Shown here piece after piece: positions 18,134 through 26,350 of a stretch of 64,000 nt of DNA (position 1 is its first letter; each line of letters opens with the position of its first letter). The stretch covers positions 124,001-188,000 of the forward strand of contig JAIUOT010000014.1 of NCBI GenBank assembly GCA_020161015.1. The letters are read 5' to 3'. The notes under the pieces were generated by a model. It saw only the letters and a program-made list of their open reading frames with translations, searched no databases and was not told where the DNA came from. Both the position numbers and the translations under genes were made by a program. The stretch comes from Actinomycetota bacterium (lineage in GTDB: Bacteria; Actinomycetota; Actinomycetes; Propionibacteriales; Propionibacteriaceae).

Positions 18134-19054
18134 ATGGCACGGATCGCGTTCATCGGCCTCGGGCGCATGGGCCGCGGGATGGTCGGACGGCTGGTGGCCG
18201 CCGGGCACGACGTGGTGGTGGCCAACCGGACACAGTCCCGCGCGTCCGCTCTCGTCGCCGGGGGCGCGCGGTCCGCGGAGAACCCGGCGTCGGCCGTCGA
18301 GGGCGTGGACGCCGTGTTCGCGATGGTCAGCGACGACGAGGCGTCCCGGGAGGTCTGGCAGGGGACCCAGGGTGTCCTGGCCGGCCGGCCGGCACGAGGG
18401 GCTCTCGCGATCGAGTGCTCGACGTTGTCGTCCGACCGGGTGGCGGAGCTCTCCGGTGCGACGGTCGCTGCGGGGCTGCGGTACCTCGACTGTCCGGTCA
18501 CGGGGCTGCCGGACATGGCCGCCGCGGGCACGCTGACGCTCCTGGTCGGAGGTGCGACCGAGGACCTGGACGCGGCGCGTCCGCTGCTGGCACCACTTGC
18601 CGAGCGGATACTGCACTTCGGTTCCGTCGGCTCAGGAACGGCGTACAAGCTGATCGTGAACCTCATCGGCGCGGTCCAGATCGCCGGGGTCGCCGAGGGC
18701 CTGGTCATCGCGGAACGTGCCGGCCTCGACCTCGGGCAGGTGATGGACGCCCTGGCGGGCGGCCAGGCGGCCAGCCCGCAGGTCGTGCGCAACGGCCTGC
18801 GCATGGTGGCGGCCGACCACGACCGCGAGGTCTCCTTCCCGGGCCGCCTGCGGCACAAGGACACCGCCTACGCGCTGCAGCTGGCGCAGCTGCTCGACGT
18901 GGGCGCGCCTCTGGGCCACGTCGCCCTCGAGGGCCTCGAGGCGCTGCTGGCGTCCGGCCTGGGCGAGCAGAACGAGAGTGCGGTCATCGAGATCGCCCGC
19001 CAGCGCGTCCCGAGGGCCCGGCCCGAGGTGCCTCCGCAGGGCATTCAGCGGTAG
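18134..19054 (+). CDS. NAD(P)-dependent beta-hydroxyacid dehydrogenase (3-hydroxyisobutyrate dehydrogenase family)
   Basis: 306 residues. The N-terminal dinucleotide-binding motif is IAFIGLGRMGRGMVGRL. The family substrate-binding segment is present as LDCPVTGLPDMAAAGTLTLLVGG, and the catalytic Lys lies in GSGTAYKLIVNLIG. Related enzymes oxidise 3-hydroxyisobutyrate or reduce tartronate semialdehyde or succinic semialdehyde, and substrate cannot be assigned here. It follows the transcarboxylase terminator with its own promoter. Its end overlaps the convergent SDR gene by 10 bases. Confidence 0.85.
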   Translation: MARIAFIGLGRMGRGMVGRLVAAGHDVVVANRTQSRASALVAGGARSAENPASAVEGVDAVFAMVSDDEASREVWQGTQGVLAGRPARGALAIECSTLSSDRVAELSGATVAAGLRYLDCPVTGLPDMAAAGTLTLLVGGATEDLDAARPLLAPLAERILHFGSVGSGTAYKLIVNLIGAVQIAGVAEGLVIAERAGLDLGQVMDALAGGQAASPQVVRNGLRMVAADHDREVSFPGRLRHKDTAYALQLAQLLDVGAPLGHVALEGLEALLASGLGEQNESAVIEIARQRVPRARPEVPPQGIQR

Positions 19055-19791
19055 GTGCCGCGGAACACCTTGTGCTGGGCGGGCTGGGCGACCGGACGGA
19101 TCGTCAGCCGGTCGATGTTGACGTGGGCGGGGCGGGTGGCCATCCAGGTGATCGCCTCGGCGACGTCCTCCGCGGTCAGGGGCCCCGGGACGCCGGCGTA
19201 GACCGCGTCCGCGCGGGACTGGTCACCGCCGTAGCGCGTGAGCGAGAACTCCTCGGTGTGCACCATCCCGGGGCAGATCTCGGTGATCCGCACCGGCTGG
19301 TCCCAGAACTCCAGGCGCAGGGCCCCGGCGATCATCCGCTCGGCAGCCTTGGCCCCGCAGTAGCCGGCGCCGCCCTCGTACGGGCCGTCGGCGGCCACGG
19401 AGGTGACGAACACGATCGCGCCGCGGGCCGCGACCAGCGCCGGCAGCAGGCCCCGGGTCACCTTCTCCGTGCCGATCACGTTGACCTGGTACATCCGCTG
19501 CCAGGCGTCGACGTCCGCCTCGGCGACCGGCTCCTGGCCGAGCGCCCCGCCGGCGTTGTTCACCAGCACGTCGAGCCGGGGGCCGGCCGCCTCGACGAGC
19601 GCGGCGACGCCGTCGTCGGTGGTGATGTCGCAGGCGAGCGCGCGCCCACCGATCTCATCGGCCAGCGCCTGCACGCGATCGGCCCTGCGGGCCGCGCAGA
19701 CCACCTCGAACCCCTCCGCGGCGAGCTGTCTCGCCGTGGCCGCCCCGATGCCGCTGCTCGCCCCGGTCACCACTGCACGTCCTCGTCCCAT
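19045..19791 (-). CDS. SDR-family oxidoreductase (YdfG-like)
   Basis: 248 residues. The Rossmann glycine motif TGASSGIG is near residue 10, NNAG near residue 88, and the catalytic Tyr-Lys pair is GYCGAK. The segment TEICPGMVHTEEFSLTRYGGD is typical of the YdfG group of NADP-dependent 3-hydroxy-acid/serine dehydrogenases. The start is ATG 19791. It is transcribed divergently from gpmA with only 66 nt between the starts. Physiological substrate unknown. Confidence 0.85.
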   Translation of the reverse strand: MGRGRAVVTGASSGIGAATARQLAAEGFEVVCAARRADRVQALADEIGGRALACDITTDDGVAALVEAAGPRLDVLVNNAGGALGQEPVAEADVDAWQRMYQVNVIGTEKVTRGLLPALVAARGAIVFVTSVAADGPYEGGAGYCGAKAAERMIAGALRLEFWDQPVRITEICPGMVHTEEFSLTRYGGDQSRADAVYAGVPGPLTAEDVAEAITWMATRPAHVNIDRLTIRPVAQPAQHKVFRGTYR

Positions 19792-19845
19792 GGGCGCGAT
19801 TCTGCCAGCCTCGAAGACCGGCGGATCGGCGCGGCCGAGGGCCGA

Positions 19846-19851
19846 TAGGCT
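19846..19851 (+). promoter_or_regulatory. -10 box (TAGGCT) for leaderless gpmA mRNA
   Basis: TAGGCT lies 6 nt upstream of ATG 19858 with no Shine-Dalgarno sequence between. Confidence 0.5.
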
Positions 19852-19857
19852 CAGACC

Positions 19858-20607
19858 ATGACTGCAACGCTGATCCTGCTCCGCCACGGCGAGAGTGAGT
19901 GGAACGCCAAGAACCTGTTCACCGGGTGGGTGGACGTCGACATCAACGAGAAGGGCGTCGGCGAGGCGAAGCGCGGCGCCGAGCTGCTCAAGGCCGAGGG
20001 GCTGCTGCCCGATGTCGTGCACACGTCGGTGCTGCGCCGGGCCATCCACACCGCGTACCTCGCCCTCGACGGGTGCGACCGCCACTGGATCCCCGTGAAG
20101 CGCTCCTGGCGGCTCAACGAGCGCCACTACGGCGCCCTCCAGGGCAAGGACAAGGCCCAGACGCTGGCGGCCTACGGCGAGGAGCAGTTCATGCTCTGGC
20201 GTCGTTCGTACGACACGCCGCCGCCGGCGATCGCCGCCGACGACGAGTTCTCGCAGTACGCCGACCCGCGCTACGCAGACCTCCCGTCCGAGGCCCGGCC
20301 GCTCACCGAGTGCCTGGCCGACGTCGTCGTCCGGATGCTGCCGTACTGGTACGACGCGATCGTGCCAGACCTGCGCCTGGGCAAGGTCACCATCGTGGTC
20401 GCGCACGGGAACTCGCTGCGTGCACTGGTCAAGCACCTCGACGGGATCAGCGACGCCGACATCGCGGGCCTCAACATCCCGACCGGCATCCCGCTGGTGT
20501 ACGAGCTCGACGACGACCTGCGTCCGACCGTCCCCGGTGGCCGCTACCTCGACCCCGAGGCCGCCGCCGCCGCAATCGAAGCCGTCAAGAACCAAGGCAA
20601 GAAGTAA
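19858..20607 (+). CDS. gpmA: 2,3-bisphosphoglycerate-dependent phosphoglycerate mutase
   Basis: 249 residues, standard for the cofactor-dependent mutase that interconverts 3- and 2-phosphoglycerate in glycolysis. The phosphohistidine motif [10 protein letters not shown] puts His10 at the active site. [28 protein letters not shown] and the second histidine motif [14 protein letters not shown] are intact. In many actinobacteria gpmA lies beside senX3-regX3, as here, with phoU between them on the other strand. A strong hairpin follows at 20629-20666. Confidence 0.95.
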   Translation: MTATLILLRHGESEWNAKNLFTGWVDVDINEKGVGEAKRGAELLKAEGLLPDVVHTSVLRRAIHTAYLALDGCDRHWIPVKRSWRLNERHYGALQGKDKAQTLAAYGEEQFMLWRRSYDTPPPAIAADDEFSQYADPRYADLPSEARPLTECLADVVVRMLPYWYDAIVPDLRLGKVTIVVAHGNSLRALVKHLDGISDADIAGLNIPTGIPLVYELDDDLRPTVPGGRYLDPEAAAAAIEAVKNQGKK

Positions 20608-20628
20608 CCCCCTCCGCCCTCACGCAAA

Positions 20629-20666
20629 GTGGACCGAAACCGCCGAGGACGGCGGTTTCGGTCCAC
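20629..20666. terminator. Bidirectional hairpin between convergent gpmA and phoU
   Basis: A perfect 16-bp stem, GTGGACCGAAACCGCC (20629-20644) with 20651-20666, and a 6-nt loop GAGGAC. It sits exactly between two convergent genes and can terminate both. The stem sequence resembles the repeat elements elsewhere in the window. Confidence 0.75.
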
Positions 20667-20692
20667 GTTGCTGAACGGGAGGGTGGCGGCGA

Positions 20693-21358
20693 TCAGGCGA
20701 CGGGCCAGTTCTCGCCTTCGGGCAGCAGGCCGGTGACCACGTAGATCACGCGGGAGGCCATCAGTACGGCGTGGTCGGCGATCCGCTCGTAGTAGCGGCC
20801 CAGCAGGGCCACGTCCACTGCGGCCTCGACGCCGTAGGACCACTCGCTGCCGAGCATCACCCGGAACTGGCTGCGGCGCAGCTCGTCCATCTCCTCGTCG
20901 CTGTCGGCGAGCTTGCCGGCATCGTGGGCGTTGCGCTCGCGCAGCGAGCGGCCGGCCGTCGAGACCATGTCCTCCGCGACCCGCGCCATCAGGGTGAAGT
21001 TGGGCACCAGGCCGTCGGGGACGGCGTGCTCGGGGTAGCGCAGGCGGGCGATCTTCGCCACGTGCGCGGCCAGGTCGCCCATCCGCGCCAGGTCGGCGAC
21101 CATGCGCATCGCGGCGACCACCGTCCGCAACTCGCCGGCGACGGGGGCCTGGCGGGCCAGCAGCGAGAAGCACCGGGCCTCGAGCTCGTCGTGGGTACGG
21201 TCGATCGCCGCGTCCTGGCTGATCACCCGCTCGGCGGTGGCGAGGTCGGCCTCGAGCAGGGCCTTGGTGGCGTCGCGGACGGCCACCTGCACCGCCTCGC
21301 TCATCCCGACCAGGTCGGTGACCACACTCTGCAAGCTCTCGTGGTAGTTGTCGCGCAT
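20693..21358 (-). CDS. phoU: Phosphate-signalling protein PhoU
   Basis: 221 residues with two PhoU three-helix bundles. The first opens at YHESLQSVVTDLVGMSEAVQVAV, and the metal-binding type motifs RMVADLARMGDLAAHVAKIA and YYERIADHAVLMA are intact. PhoU damps PhoR/SenX3 signalling and phosphate uptake by Pst when phosphate is abundant. The start at ATG 21358 is preceded by GAAGAAGCAGG. It is divergent from senX3-regX3 across a 189-nt promoter region, supporting a shared phosphate-control role. Confidence 0.93.
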   Translation of the reverse strand: MRDNYHESLQSVVTDLVGMSEAVQVAVRDATKALLEADLATAERVISQDAAIDRTHDELEARCFSLLARQAPVAGELRTVVAAMRMVADLARMGDLAAHVAKIARLRYPEHAVPDGLVPNFTLMARVAEDMVSTAGRSLRERNAHDAGKLADSDEEMDELRRSQFRVMLGSEWSYGVEAAVDVALLGRYYERIADHAVLMASRVIYVVTGLLPEGENWPVA

Positions 21359-21456
21359 CCTGCTTCTTCCGTCTCCGGCGCCGCTGTTGGCGCAATTGTC
21401 CCTCCGAAAGGCTAGACAGGTGGCCGGTGCCCGGATCGGCACCGTCGGGAACGGGA

Positions 21457-21474
21457 GGTGAACAGTCGGTGAAT
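21457..21474. promoter_or_regulatory. PHO-box-like direct repeat (RegX3/PhoP site)
   Basis: GGTGAAC (21457-21463) and GGTGAAT (21468-21474) form a direct repeat with an 11-base period. Read on the other strand this is GTTCACC-type, matching the actinobacterial PHO box bound by PhoP/RegX3. It lies between phoU and senX3, so autoregulation is likely. Confidence 0.55.
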
Positions 21475-21534
21475 CTTCGCCGAAGCCGGCCCCGGACGGC
21501 CGGGATTCGGCGTTCGGGGCCCCGGAAGCCTGTC

Positions 21535-21540
21535 TAGACT
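21535..21540 (+). promoter_or_regulatory. -10 box (TAGACT) for leaderless senX3-regX3 mRNA
   Basis: TAGACT lies 7 nt before ATG 21548, consistent with leaderless transcription. Confidence 0.5.
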
Positions 21541-21547
21541 CCGGAAC

Positions 21548-22669
21548 ATGACGCCCATCGCTCTGGCCCTGCTGGGCCTGGTGCTGGGCGCCGGGCTCGG
21601 AGCCCTGGCCGTGTGGCTGGGCGTGCGCCGCGCAGCCTCCCGGACGGCCAGCCAGGTGATCGCCCGCCAGCAGCTCGGGGAGATCCTCGGCCCGCTCACC
21701 GCCGCCGTCGTCGTGGTCAGCGCGGACGACACCGTGCTCGCCGCGTCCACCTTCGCGAAGGCCTGCGGGCTGGCCCGCGGGTCGTCCCTGGGCCCGTCCG
21801 TCGTGGTGGAGGCGCTGGCCCGCGCCCGCCAGGCCCAGCGCGCGGAGGGCCTCGACCTCCGGCTCCCCGCAGGCCCGGCCAGCCCGGCCGTGCAGCTGGA
21901 GGTGCGCGTGGTGCCGCTGAGCAACGGTGCGGCCGTCGTCGTCGGCGAGGACCGCTCGGCCGACCTGCGCTTCAGCGAGACCCGGCGGGACTTCGTGGCC
22001 AACATCACCCACGAACTGAAGACCCCGATCGGCGCCATCACACTGCTCGCCGAGGCGGCCGACGCCGCAGCGGATGACCCGGACGCCGTGCACAGCTTCC
22101 TCGGCAAGCTCTCCAAGGAGGCCCGCCGGCTCAACGAGCTGGTGTCGCAGATCATCGCGCTGTCCCGGCTCCAGGCCGAGGACCCGCTGCTCGCGGCCCG
22201 CACCGTGGACGTGACCGCCATCATCGATGCCGCGGTGGCCCGCTGCCGCGAGATCGCCCACGCGGGGGGTATCAGCCTCTCGGTGGCCGCGGAGCCCGGC
22301 CTGTCGGTGATCGGGGACGCGGAGGAGCTGGAGACGGCGGTGACGAACCTCGTGCAGAACGCTGTCGCCTACTCCGAGCCCGGCGCACGGGTGGCGGTGA
22401 GCAGCGTGGCCACGGACGGACGGGTCGAGATCCGCGTGTCCGACAACGGCATCGGAATCTCCGAGGCCGACCAGAAGCGCATCTTCGAGCGGTTCTACCG
22501 CGTGGACGCCGGCCGGAGCCGCGCCAGCGGTGGCACCGGGCTGGGGCTGTCCATCGTGAAGCACGTCGCCCACGCCCACGGGGGCGAGGTGACGGTGTGG
22601 AGCCGGCTCGGCCACGGATCGACGTTCACCCTCAGGCTGCCCGCCAGCCAGGAAGGAGCCCCGGCGTGA
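21548..22669 (+). CDS. senX3: Phosphate-responsive sensor histidine kinase SenX3/PhoR
   Basis: 373 residues. An N-terminal membrane helix (ALALLGLVLGAGLGALAVWLG) is followed by a PAS-like sensor region (residues about 45-135). The dimerisation domain holds the phospho-acceptor His155 in NITHELKTP. The ATPase domain is complete, with N box NLVQNAVAYSEPG, G1 DNGIGI, F box FERFYRVD and G2 GGTGLGLSIV. With RegX3 it controls the phosphate-starvation response, under PhoU. The stop overlaps the regX3 start by 4 bases. Confidence 0.93.
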   Translation: MTPIALALLGLVLGAGLGALAVWLGVRRAASRTASQVIARQQLGEILGPLTAAVVVVSADDTVLAASTFAKACGLARGSSLGPSVVVEALARARQAQRAEGLDLRLPAGPASPAVQLEVRVVPLSNGAAVVVGEDRSADLRFSETRRDFVANITHELKTPIGAITLLAEAADAAADDPDAVHSFLGKLSKEARRLNELVSQIIALSRLQAEDPLLAARTVDVTAIIDAAVARCREIAHAGGISLSVAAEPGLSVIGDAEELETAVTNLVQNAVAYSEPGARVAVSSVATDGRVEIRVSDNGIGISEADQKRIFERFYRVDAGRSRASGGTGLGLSIVKHVAHAHGGEVTVWSRLGHGSTFTLRLPASQEGAPA

Positions 22670-23343
22670 CCAGGGTGCTGATCATCGAGGACGAGGAGAC
22701 CTACCGGGAGACCCTGGGCTTCCTCCTGCAGAAGGAGGGGTTCGAGGTCGCCCTCGCCGCCGACGGCATCGCGGGCCTGGCCACCTACGACCGGCAGGGT
22801 GCCGACATCGTGCTGCTCGACCTGATGATGCCGGGGCTGAGCGGCACCGAGGTGTGCCGGCAGCTGCGGGCCCGCGGCAGCGTGCCGATCATCATGGTGA
22901 CAGCGCGCGACACCGAGATCGACAAGGTGGTGGGCCTGGAGCTCGGCGCGGACGACTACGTCACCAAGCCGTTCAGCCATCGCGAGCTGGTGGCCAGGAT
23001 CCGGGCGGTGCTGCGGCGCGGCCAGGAGGTGGAGCTGATCAGCGACGTGGTCGAGGCGGGCGGCGTCCGGATGGACGTCGAGCGGCACGAGACCACCGTG
23101 CGTGGCACGCCGGTGCAGCTGGCGCTGAAGGAGTTCGAGCTCCTTGAGCTGCTGCTGCGCAACGCCGGACGGGTGCTCACGCGCGGCCAGCTGATCGACC
23201 GCGTCTGGGGCCCCGACTACGTGGGCGACACCAAGACGCTGGACGTCCACGTGAAGCGCCTGCGCGCCAAGCTCGAGGCCGACCCGGCCAACCCCGAGCT
23301 CCTGCTCACCGTCCGCGGTCTGGGCTACAAGTTCAACACGTGA
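22666..23343 (+). CDS. regX3: Phosphate response regulator RegX3/PhoP (OmpR family)
   Basis: 225 residues from GTG 22666, which overlaps the senX3 stop and is preceded by GGAAGGAG. The receiver domain has Asp52 in VLLDLMMPG and Lys101 in TKPFSH. The C-terminal winged helix (KEFELLELLLRNAGRVLTRGQLIDRVWG, then TLDVHVKRLRAKLE) is complete. Expected targets are Pst phosphate transport and phosphatase genes, and it probably recognises the GTTCACC-type repeat upstream of senX3. Confidence 0.93.
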   Translation: MTRVLIIEDEETYRETLGFLLQKEGFEVALAADGIAGLATYDRQGADIVLLDLMMPGLSGTEVCRQLRARGSVPIIMVTARDTEIDKVVGLELGADDYVTKPFSHRELVARIRAVLRRGQEVELISDVVEAGGVRMDVERHETTVRGTPVQLALKEFELLELLLRNAGRVLTRGQLIDRVWGPDYVGDTKTLDVHVKRLRAKLEADPANPELLLTVRGLGYKFNT

Positions 23344-23446
23344 GGGCCGCCGAGCGGACGGGGCAAGGCGGGTGAGCACGGTTTCGGCCACGTCCCGGAC
23401 GCGTCTCGCGCGACCGCGGCCGGGACGTCGCGGTTGCGTCGCCGAC

Positions 23447-23452
23447 TAGGGT
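23447..23452 (+). promoter_or_regulatory. -10 box (TAGGGT) for leaderless prs mRNA
   Basis: TAGGGT lies 8 nt before GTG 23461. It supports that start over an in-frame codon at 23434 that would lie upstream of the box. Confidence 0.4.
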
Positions 23453-23460
23453 GCTCCCTT

Positions 23461-24414
23461 GTGACCGACATCACCGTGTTCACTGGCCACGCCCACCGTT
23501 CGTTCGCGGAGGACATGTGCCGGATCCTTGGGGTCGAGCTGGCGCCGTCACGGCTGTCGCGATTCTCCAACGACTGCCTGCAGGTGCAGCTGCGCGCCAA
23601 CTGCCGCCAGCGCGACGTCTACATCGTGCAGCCACTGGTGCCTCCCACCCAGGAGAACCTGATGGAGCTGCTGATGATGGTGGACGCCGCGCGCGGCGCG
23701 TCGGCCGCGCACGTCACGGTGGTGATGCCGCACTACGCGTACGCACGCTCGGACAAGAAGGACGCCCCGCGGATCAGCATCGGCGGACGCCTGGTGGCCG
23801 ACCTGATCCACACCGCGGGGGCGAACCGCGTCCTGACGATGGCGCTGCACGCGCAACAGGTGCACGGCTTCTTCTCGATGCCGGTGGACCACCTCACCGC
23901 CCTCCCCGTGCTCGCCCGCCACTTCCGCACCCGTGACCTCAGCAAGACCGTGGTGGTCTCGCCGGACTTCGGCAACGCGAAGGAGGCCAACCAGTTCGCC
24001 CGGATGCTGGGCGTCGGCATGGCCGCCGGCTCCAAGCGTCGCCAGGCCGACGACAAGGTGGTCATCGACGCGATCGTCGGCAAGGTGGGCGGCAAGGACG
24101 TGATCATCCTCGACGACGAGATCGCCACCGCCGGCTCGGTGGTGGAGCTGATCGACACCGTGCGTCGCTACCACGTGAACTCGATCTCCATCGCCACCAC
24201 GCACGGCCTGTTCACGGGCAAGGCCGTCGAGCGGCTGAACGCCCAGGAGGACATCGTCGAGATCGTCGCGACCGACACCGTGCCGCCGCCCGAGGGCCTG
24301 GAGCGGCTGACGACCGTCTCGGTGGCCCCGCTGTTCGCCGAGGCCGTGCGCCGCATCAACTGCGGCGAGAGCGTCTCCGGGCTCTTCTCCGACGAGGACA
24401 CCTACGGGGAGTAG
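23461..24414 (+). CDS. prs: Ribose-phosphate pyrophosphokinase
   Basis: 317 residues. It makes PRPP from ribose 5-phosphate and ATP for nucleotide, histidine and tryptophan synthesis. The PRPP-binding loop is VIILDDEIATAGS, and the flexible catalytic region MPHYAYARSDKKDAPRISIGGRL and MALHAQQVHGFF match class I enzymes. The N-terminus TVFTGHAHRSFAEDMCRILG is typical. It stands alone with its own promoter and a hairpin terminator downstream. Whether the genome has a second prs elsewhere cannot be seen. Confidence 0.93.
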   Translation: MTDITVFTGHAHRSFAEDMCRILGVELAPSRLSRFSNDCLQVQLRANCRQRDVYIVQPLVPPTQENLMELLMMVDAARGASAAHVTVVMPHYAYARSDKKDAPRISIGGRLVADLIHTAGANRVLTMALHAQQVHGFFSMPVDHLTALPVLARHFRTRDLSKTVVVSPDFGNAKEANQFARMLGVGMAAGSKRRQADDKVVIDAIVGKVGGKDVIILDDEIATAGSVVELIDTVRRYHVNSISIATTHGLFTGKAVERLNAQEDIVEIVATDTVPPPEGLERLTTVSVAPLFAEAVRRINCGESVSGLFSDEDTYGE

Positions 24415-24432
24415 TCCCTCCTGCGGTCTCCA

Positions 24433-24460
24433 GGGCCGGTCGCCGATGGGCGACCGGCCC
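24433..24460 (+). terminator. Rho-independent terminator after prs
   Basis: GGGCCGGTCGCC (24433-24444) pairs with 24449-24460 across a GATG loop, followed by TTTCGT. Confidence 0.85.
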
Positions 24461-24512
24461 TTTCGTATCCCATGATCCCAACCATTCCCACGGGGATGAT
24501 CGAGCCTGGCTC

Positions 24513-24555
24513 TTGACAACCACAAGCAAAACCAGATAAAACAAGACATATCAAC
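24513..24555 (+). promoter_or_regulatory. fruRKA promoter and AT-rich FruR operator region
   Basis: TTGACA (24513-24518) and GATAAA (24535-24540) are spaced 16 nt. The stretch between and after them is strikingly AT-rich, with repeated CAAGCAAAA, CCAGATAAAACA and CAAGACAT, in otherwise GC-rich DNA. Such A/C-rich repeats are usual binding sites for DeoR-type fructose regulators, so autoregulation by the adjacent FruR is likely. Confidence 0.6.
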
Positions 24556-24580
24556 ATCGGCGTTGCGCCAGGAGGACCGG

Positions 24581-25351
24581 ATGTACGCAGAGGAACGGCA
24601 CCGCACCATCGTGAACCTGGCCCTGCGCTACGACCGGGTCTCGGTCGCCGACCTCGCCTCACGGTTCGACGTCACCACCGAGACGATCCGCCGCGACCTC
24701 GACGCCCTCGACAAGCGCGGGATCCTGCGCCGGGTGCACGGCGGTGCGGTCGTGGCGGAGAACGTGGCGCTCGTCGAGACCGCGCTGACCGAGCGGGAGC
24801 CCGCCTTCGTCGCCCAGAAGACCCGGATCGCAGAGGTGGCGCTGGAGTACCTGCCGCCGGCGGGTTCCACGGTGATCTTCGACGCAGGCACGACGATCGC
24901 CCGCCTCGCCGCCACCATCCCCCCCGGCGCGGTGAGCACCGTGGTGACGAACTCCGTCCCCGTCGCCGCCCAGCTCGCGGCCGGCAACGGCGGCACCCAG
25001 GTGCACCTGCTCGGCGGCCGCGTCCGCGGGATCACCCAGGCGACCGTCGGCGGCGAGGCGGTGGCCGCTCTCGGCCGCCTGCGCTGCGACGTGGCCTTCG
25101 TCGGCACCAACGGCGTCAGCGCCCGCCACGGTTTCTCGACCCCCGACCCCGACGAGGCGGCGGTCAAGGAGGCGATGGTCGCCGCGGCGCGGCGGGTCAT
25201 CGTGCTCGCGGACAGTTCCAAGATCGGCGTCGAGCTGCTGGTCACCTTCGCCCCCCTCTCCGCCGTCGACGTGCTGATCACGGACGCCGGCATCTCGCCC
25301 CACGATCGCGCCGAGCTCGCCGGCGCGGGAATCGAGGTCGTGATCGCATGA
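24581..25351 (+). CDS. fruR: DeoR-family fructose operon regulator
   Basis: 256 residues from ATG 24581, preceded by AGGAGG. The DeoR helix-turn-helix (VSVADLASRFDVTTETIRRDLDALDKRGILRRVHGGAV) is at residues about 18-55. The C-terminal sugar-phosphate sensor domain has the DAGTT and GTNGVS segments; the effector is probably fructose 1-phosphate. It is the first gene of the fruR-fruK-fruA operon and overlaps fruK by 4 bases (ATGA). Confidence 0.88.
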   Translation: MYAEERHRTIVNLALRYDRVSVADLASRFDVTTETIRRDLDALDKRGILRRVHGGAVVAENVALVETALTEREPAFVAQKTRIAEVALEYLPPAGSTVIFDAGTTIARLAATIPPGAVSTVVTNSVPVAAQLAAGNGGTQVHLLGGRVRGITQATVGGEAVAALGRLRCDVAFVGTNGVSARHGFSTPDPDEAAVKEAMVAAARRVIVLADSSKIGVELLVTFAPLSAVDVLITDAGISPHDRAELAGAGIEVVIA

Positions 25352-26307
25352 TCGTCACGCTCACCGCCAACCCCTCCATCGACCGCACCGCGACGCTCGA
25401 GCGGCCCCTGACCCGGGGCGACGTGCACCGGGTCACCTCGGTCACCGTCGAGCCGGGCGGCAAGGGCATCAACGTCGCCCGCGTCGCGCACTACGCCGGG
25501 CACCCCGTCCGCGCCATCCTGCCGGCCGGGCCCAGCGACCCGATCCTCCAGGGCCTGGACGCGCTGCGGGTGCCCTACCGGATCGTCCCCCTCCTCGAGG
25601 CCGTGCGCACCAACCTCACCCTCACCGAGCCGGACGGCACCACCACCAAGATCAACGAGCCCGGCCCCAGCCTGGACGCCGACACCGTCGAGCGGCTCGC
25701 GCACCTGCTGGTGCTCGAGTCCGAGCGGGCCGACTGGGTGGTGCTGTCGGGCTCCCTGCCGCCCGGCGTCCCCGCCGACTGGTACGCGGGCCTGGTGCGT
25801 GCGCTGCGTCCCTGGGGCTGCAAGATCGCCGTCGACACCTCGGACGCGCCGCTGCTGGCCCTCGCCGACCAGTTCCCGCCCGCCGCGCCCGACCTGCTCA
25901 AGCCCAACTCCGAGGAACTCGCCCAGCTGACCGGCGCCGATCCGGAGACCCTGGAGGCCGCGGCCGCCGCGGGTGACCCGAGCGCGTGCGTCGACGCCGC
26001 ACGCTCCCTGGTCGCGCGGGGAGTCGGCGCGGTCATGGCGACCCTCGGCGCTGCCGGGGCCGTCCTCGTGACGGCGGACGGTGCCTGGCACGCCGCCCCG
26101 CCGCCGATCACCCTGCGCAGCACCGTCGGTGCCGGCGACTCCTCCGTGGCGGGCTACGTGCTCGCCGAGACCAGGGGGCTGAACGCCCCCGACCGCCTCC
26201 GGCTGGCCGTCGCCTACGGCTCCGCCGCCGCCTCCCTGGCCGGGACGGCCCTGCCGCATCCCGAACAACTGAATACCGCCGCTGTCACGATCACCGACGT
26301 CGGCTGA
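25348..26307 (+). CDS. fruK: 1-phosphofructokinase
   Basis: 319 residues of the PfkB family. The opening VTLTANPSIDRT, the sugar-binding GGKGINVARV and the catalytic anion-hole segment STVGAGDSSVAGYV near the C-terminus are typical. It phosphorylates fructose 1-phosphate, made by FruA, to fructose 1,6-bisphosphate. It is translationally coupled to fruR and lies 43 nt before fruA. Confidence 0.92.
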   Translation: MIVTLTANPSIDRTATLERPLTRGDVHRVTSVTVEPGGKGINVARVAHYAGHPVRAILPAGPSDPILQGLDALRVPYRIVPLLEAVRTNLTLTEPDGTTTKINEPGPSLDADTVERLAHLLVLESERADWVVLSGSLPPGVPADWYAGLVRALRPWGCKIAVDTSDAPLLALADQFPPAAPDLLKPNSEELAQLTGADPETLEAAAAAGDPSACVDAARSLVARGVGAVMATLGAAGAVLVTADGAWHAAPPPITLRSTVGAGDSSVAGYVLAETRGLNAPDRLRLAVAYGSAAASLAGTALPHPEQLNTAAVTITDVG

Positions 26308-26350
26308 CCGTCCGCCCACCGCACCCACACCCGCACAGAAGAGGAACACC

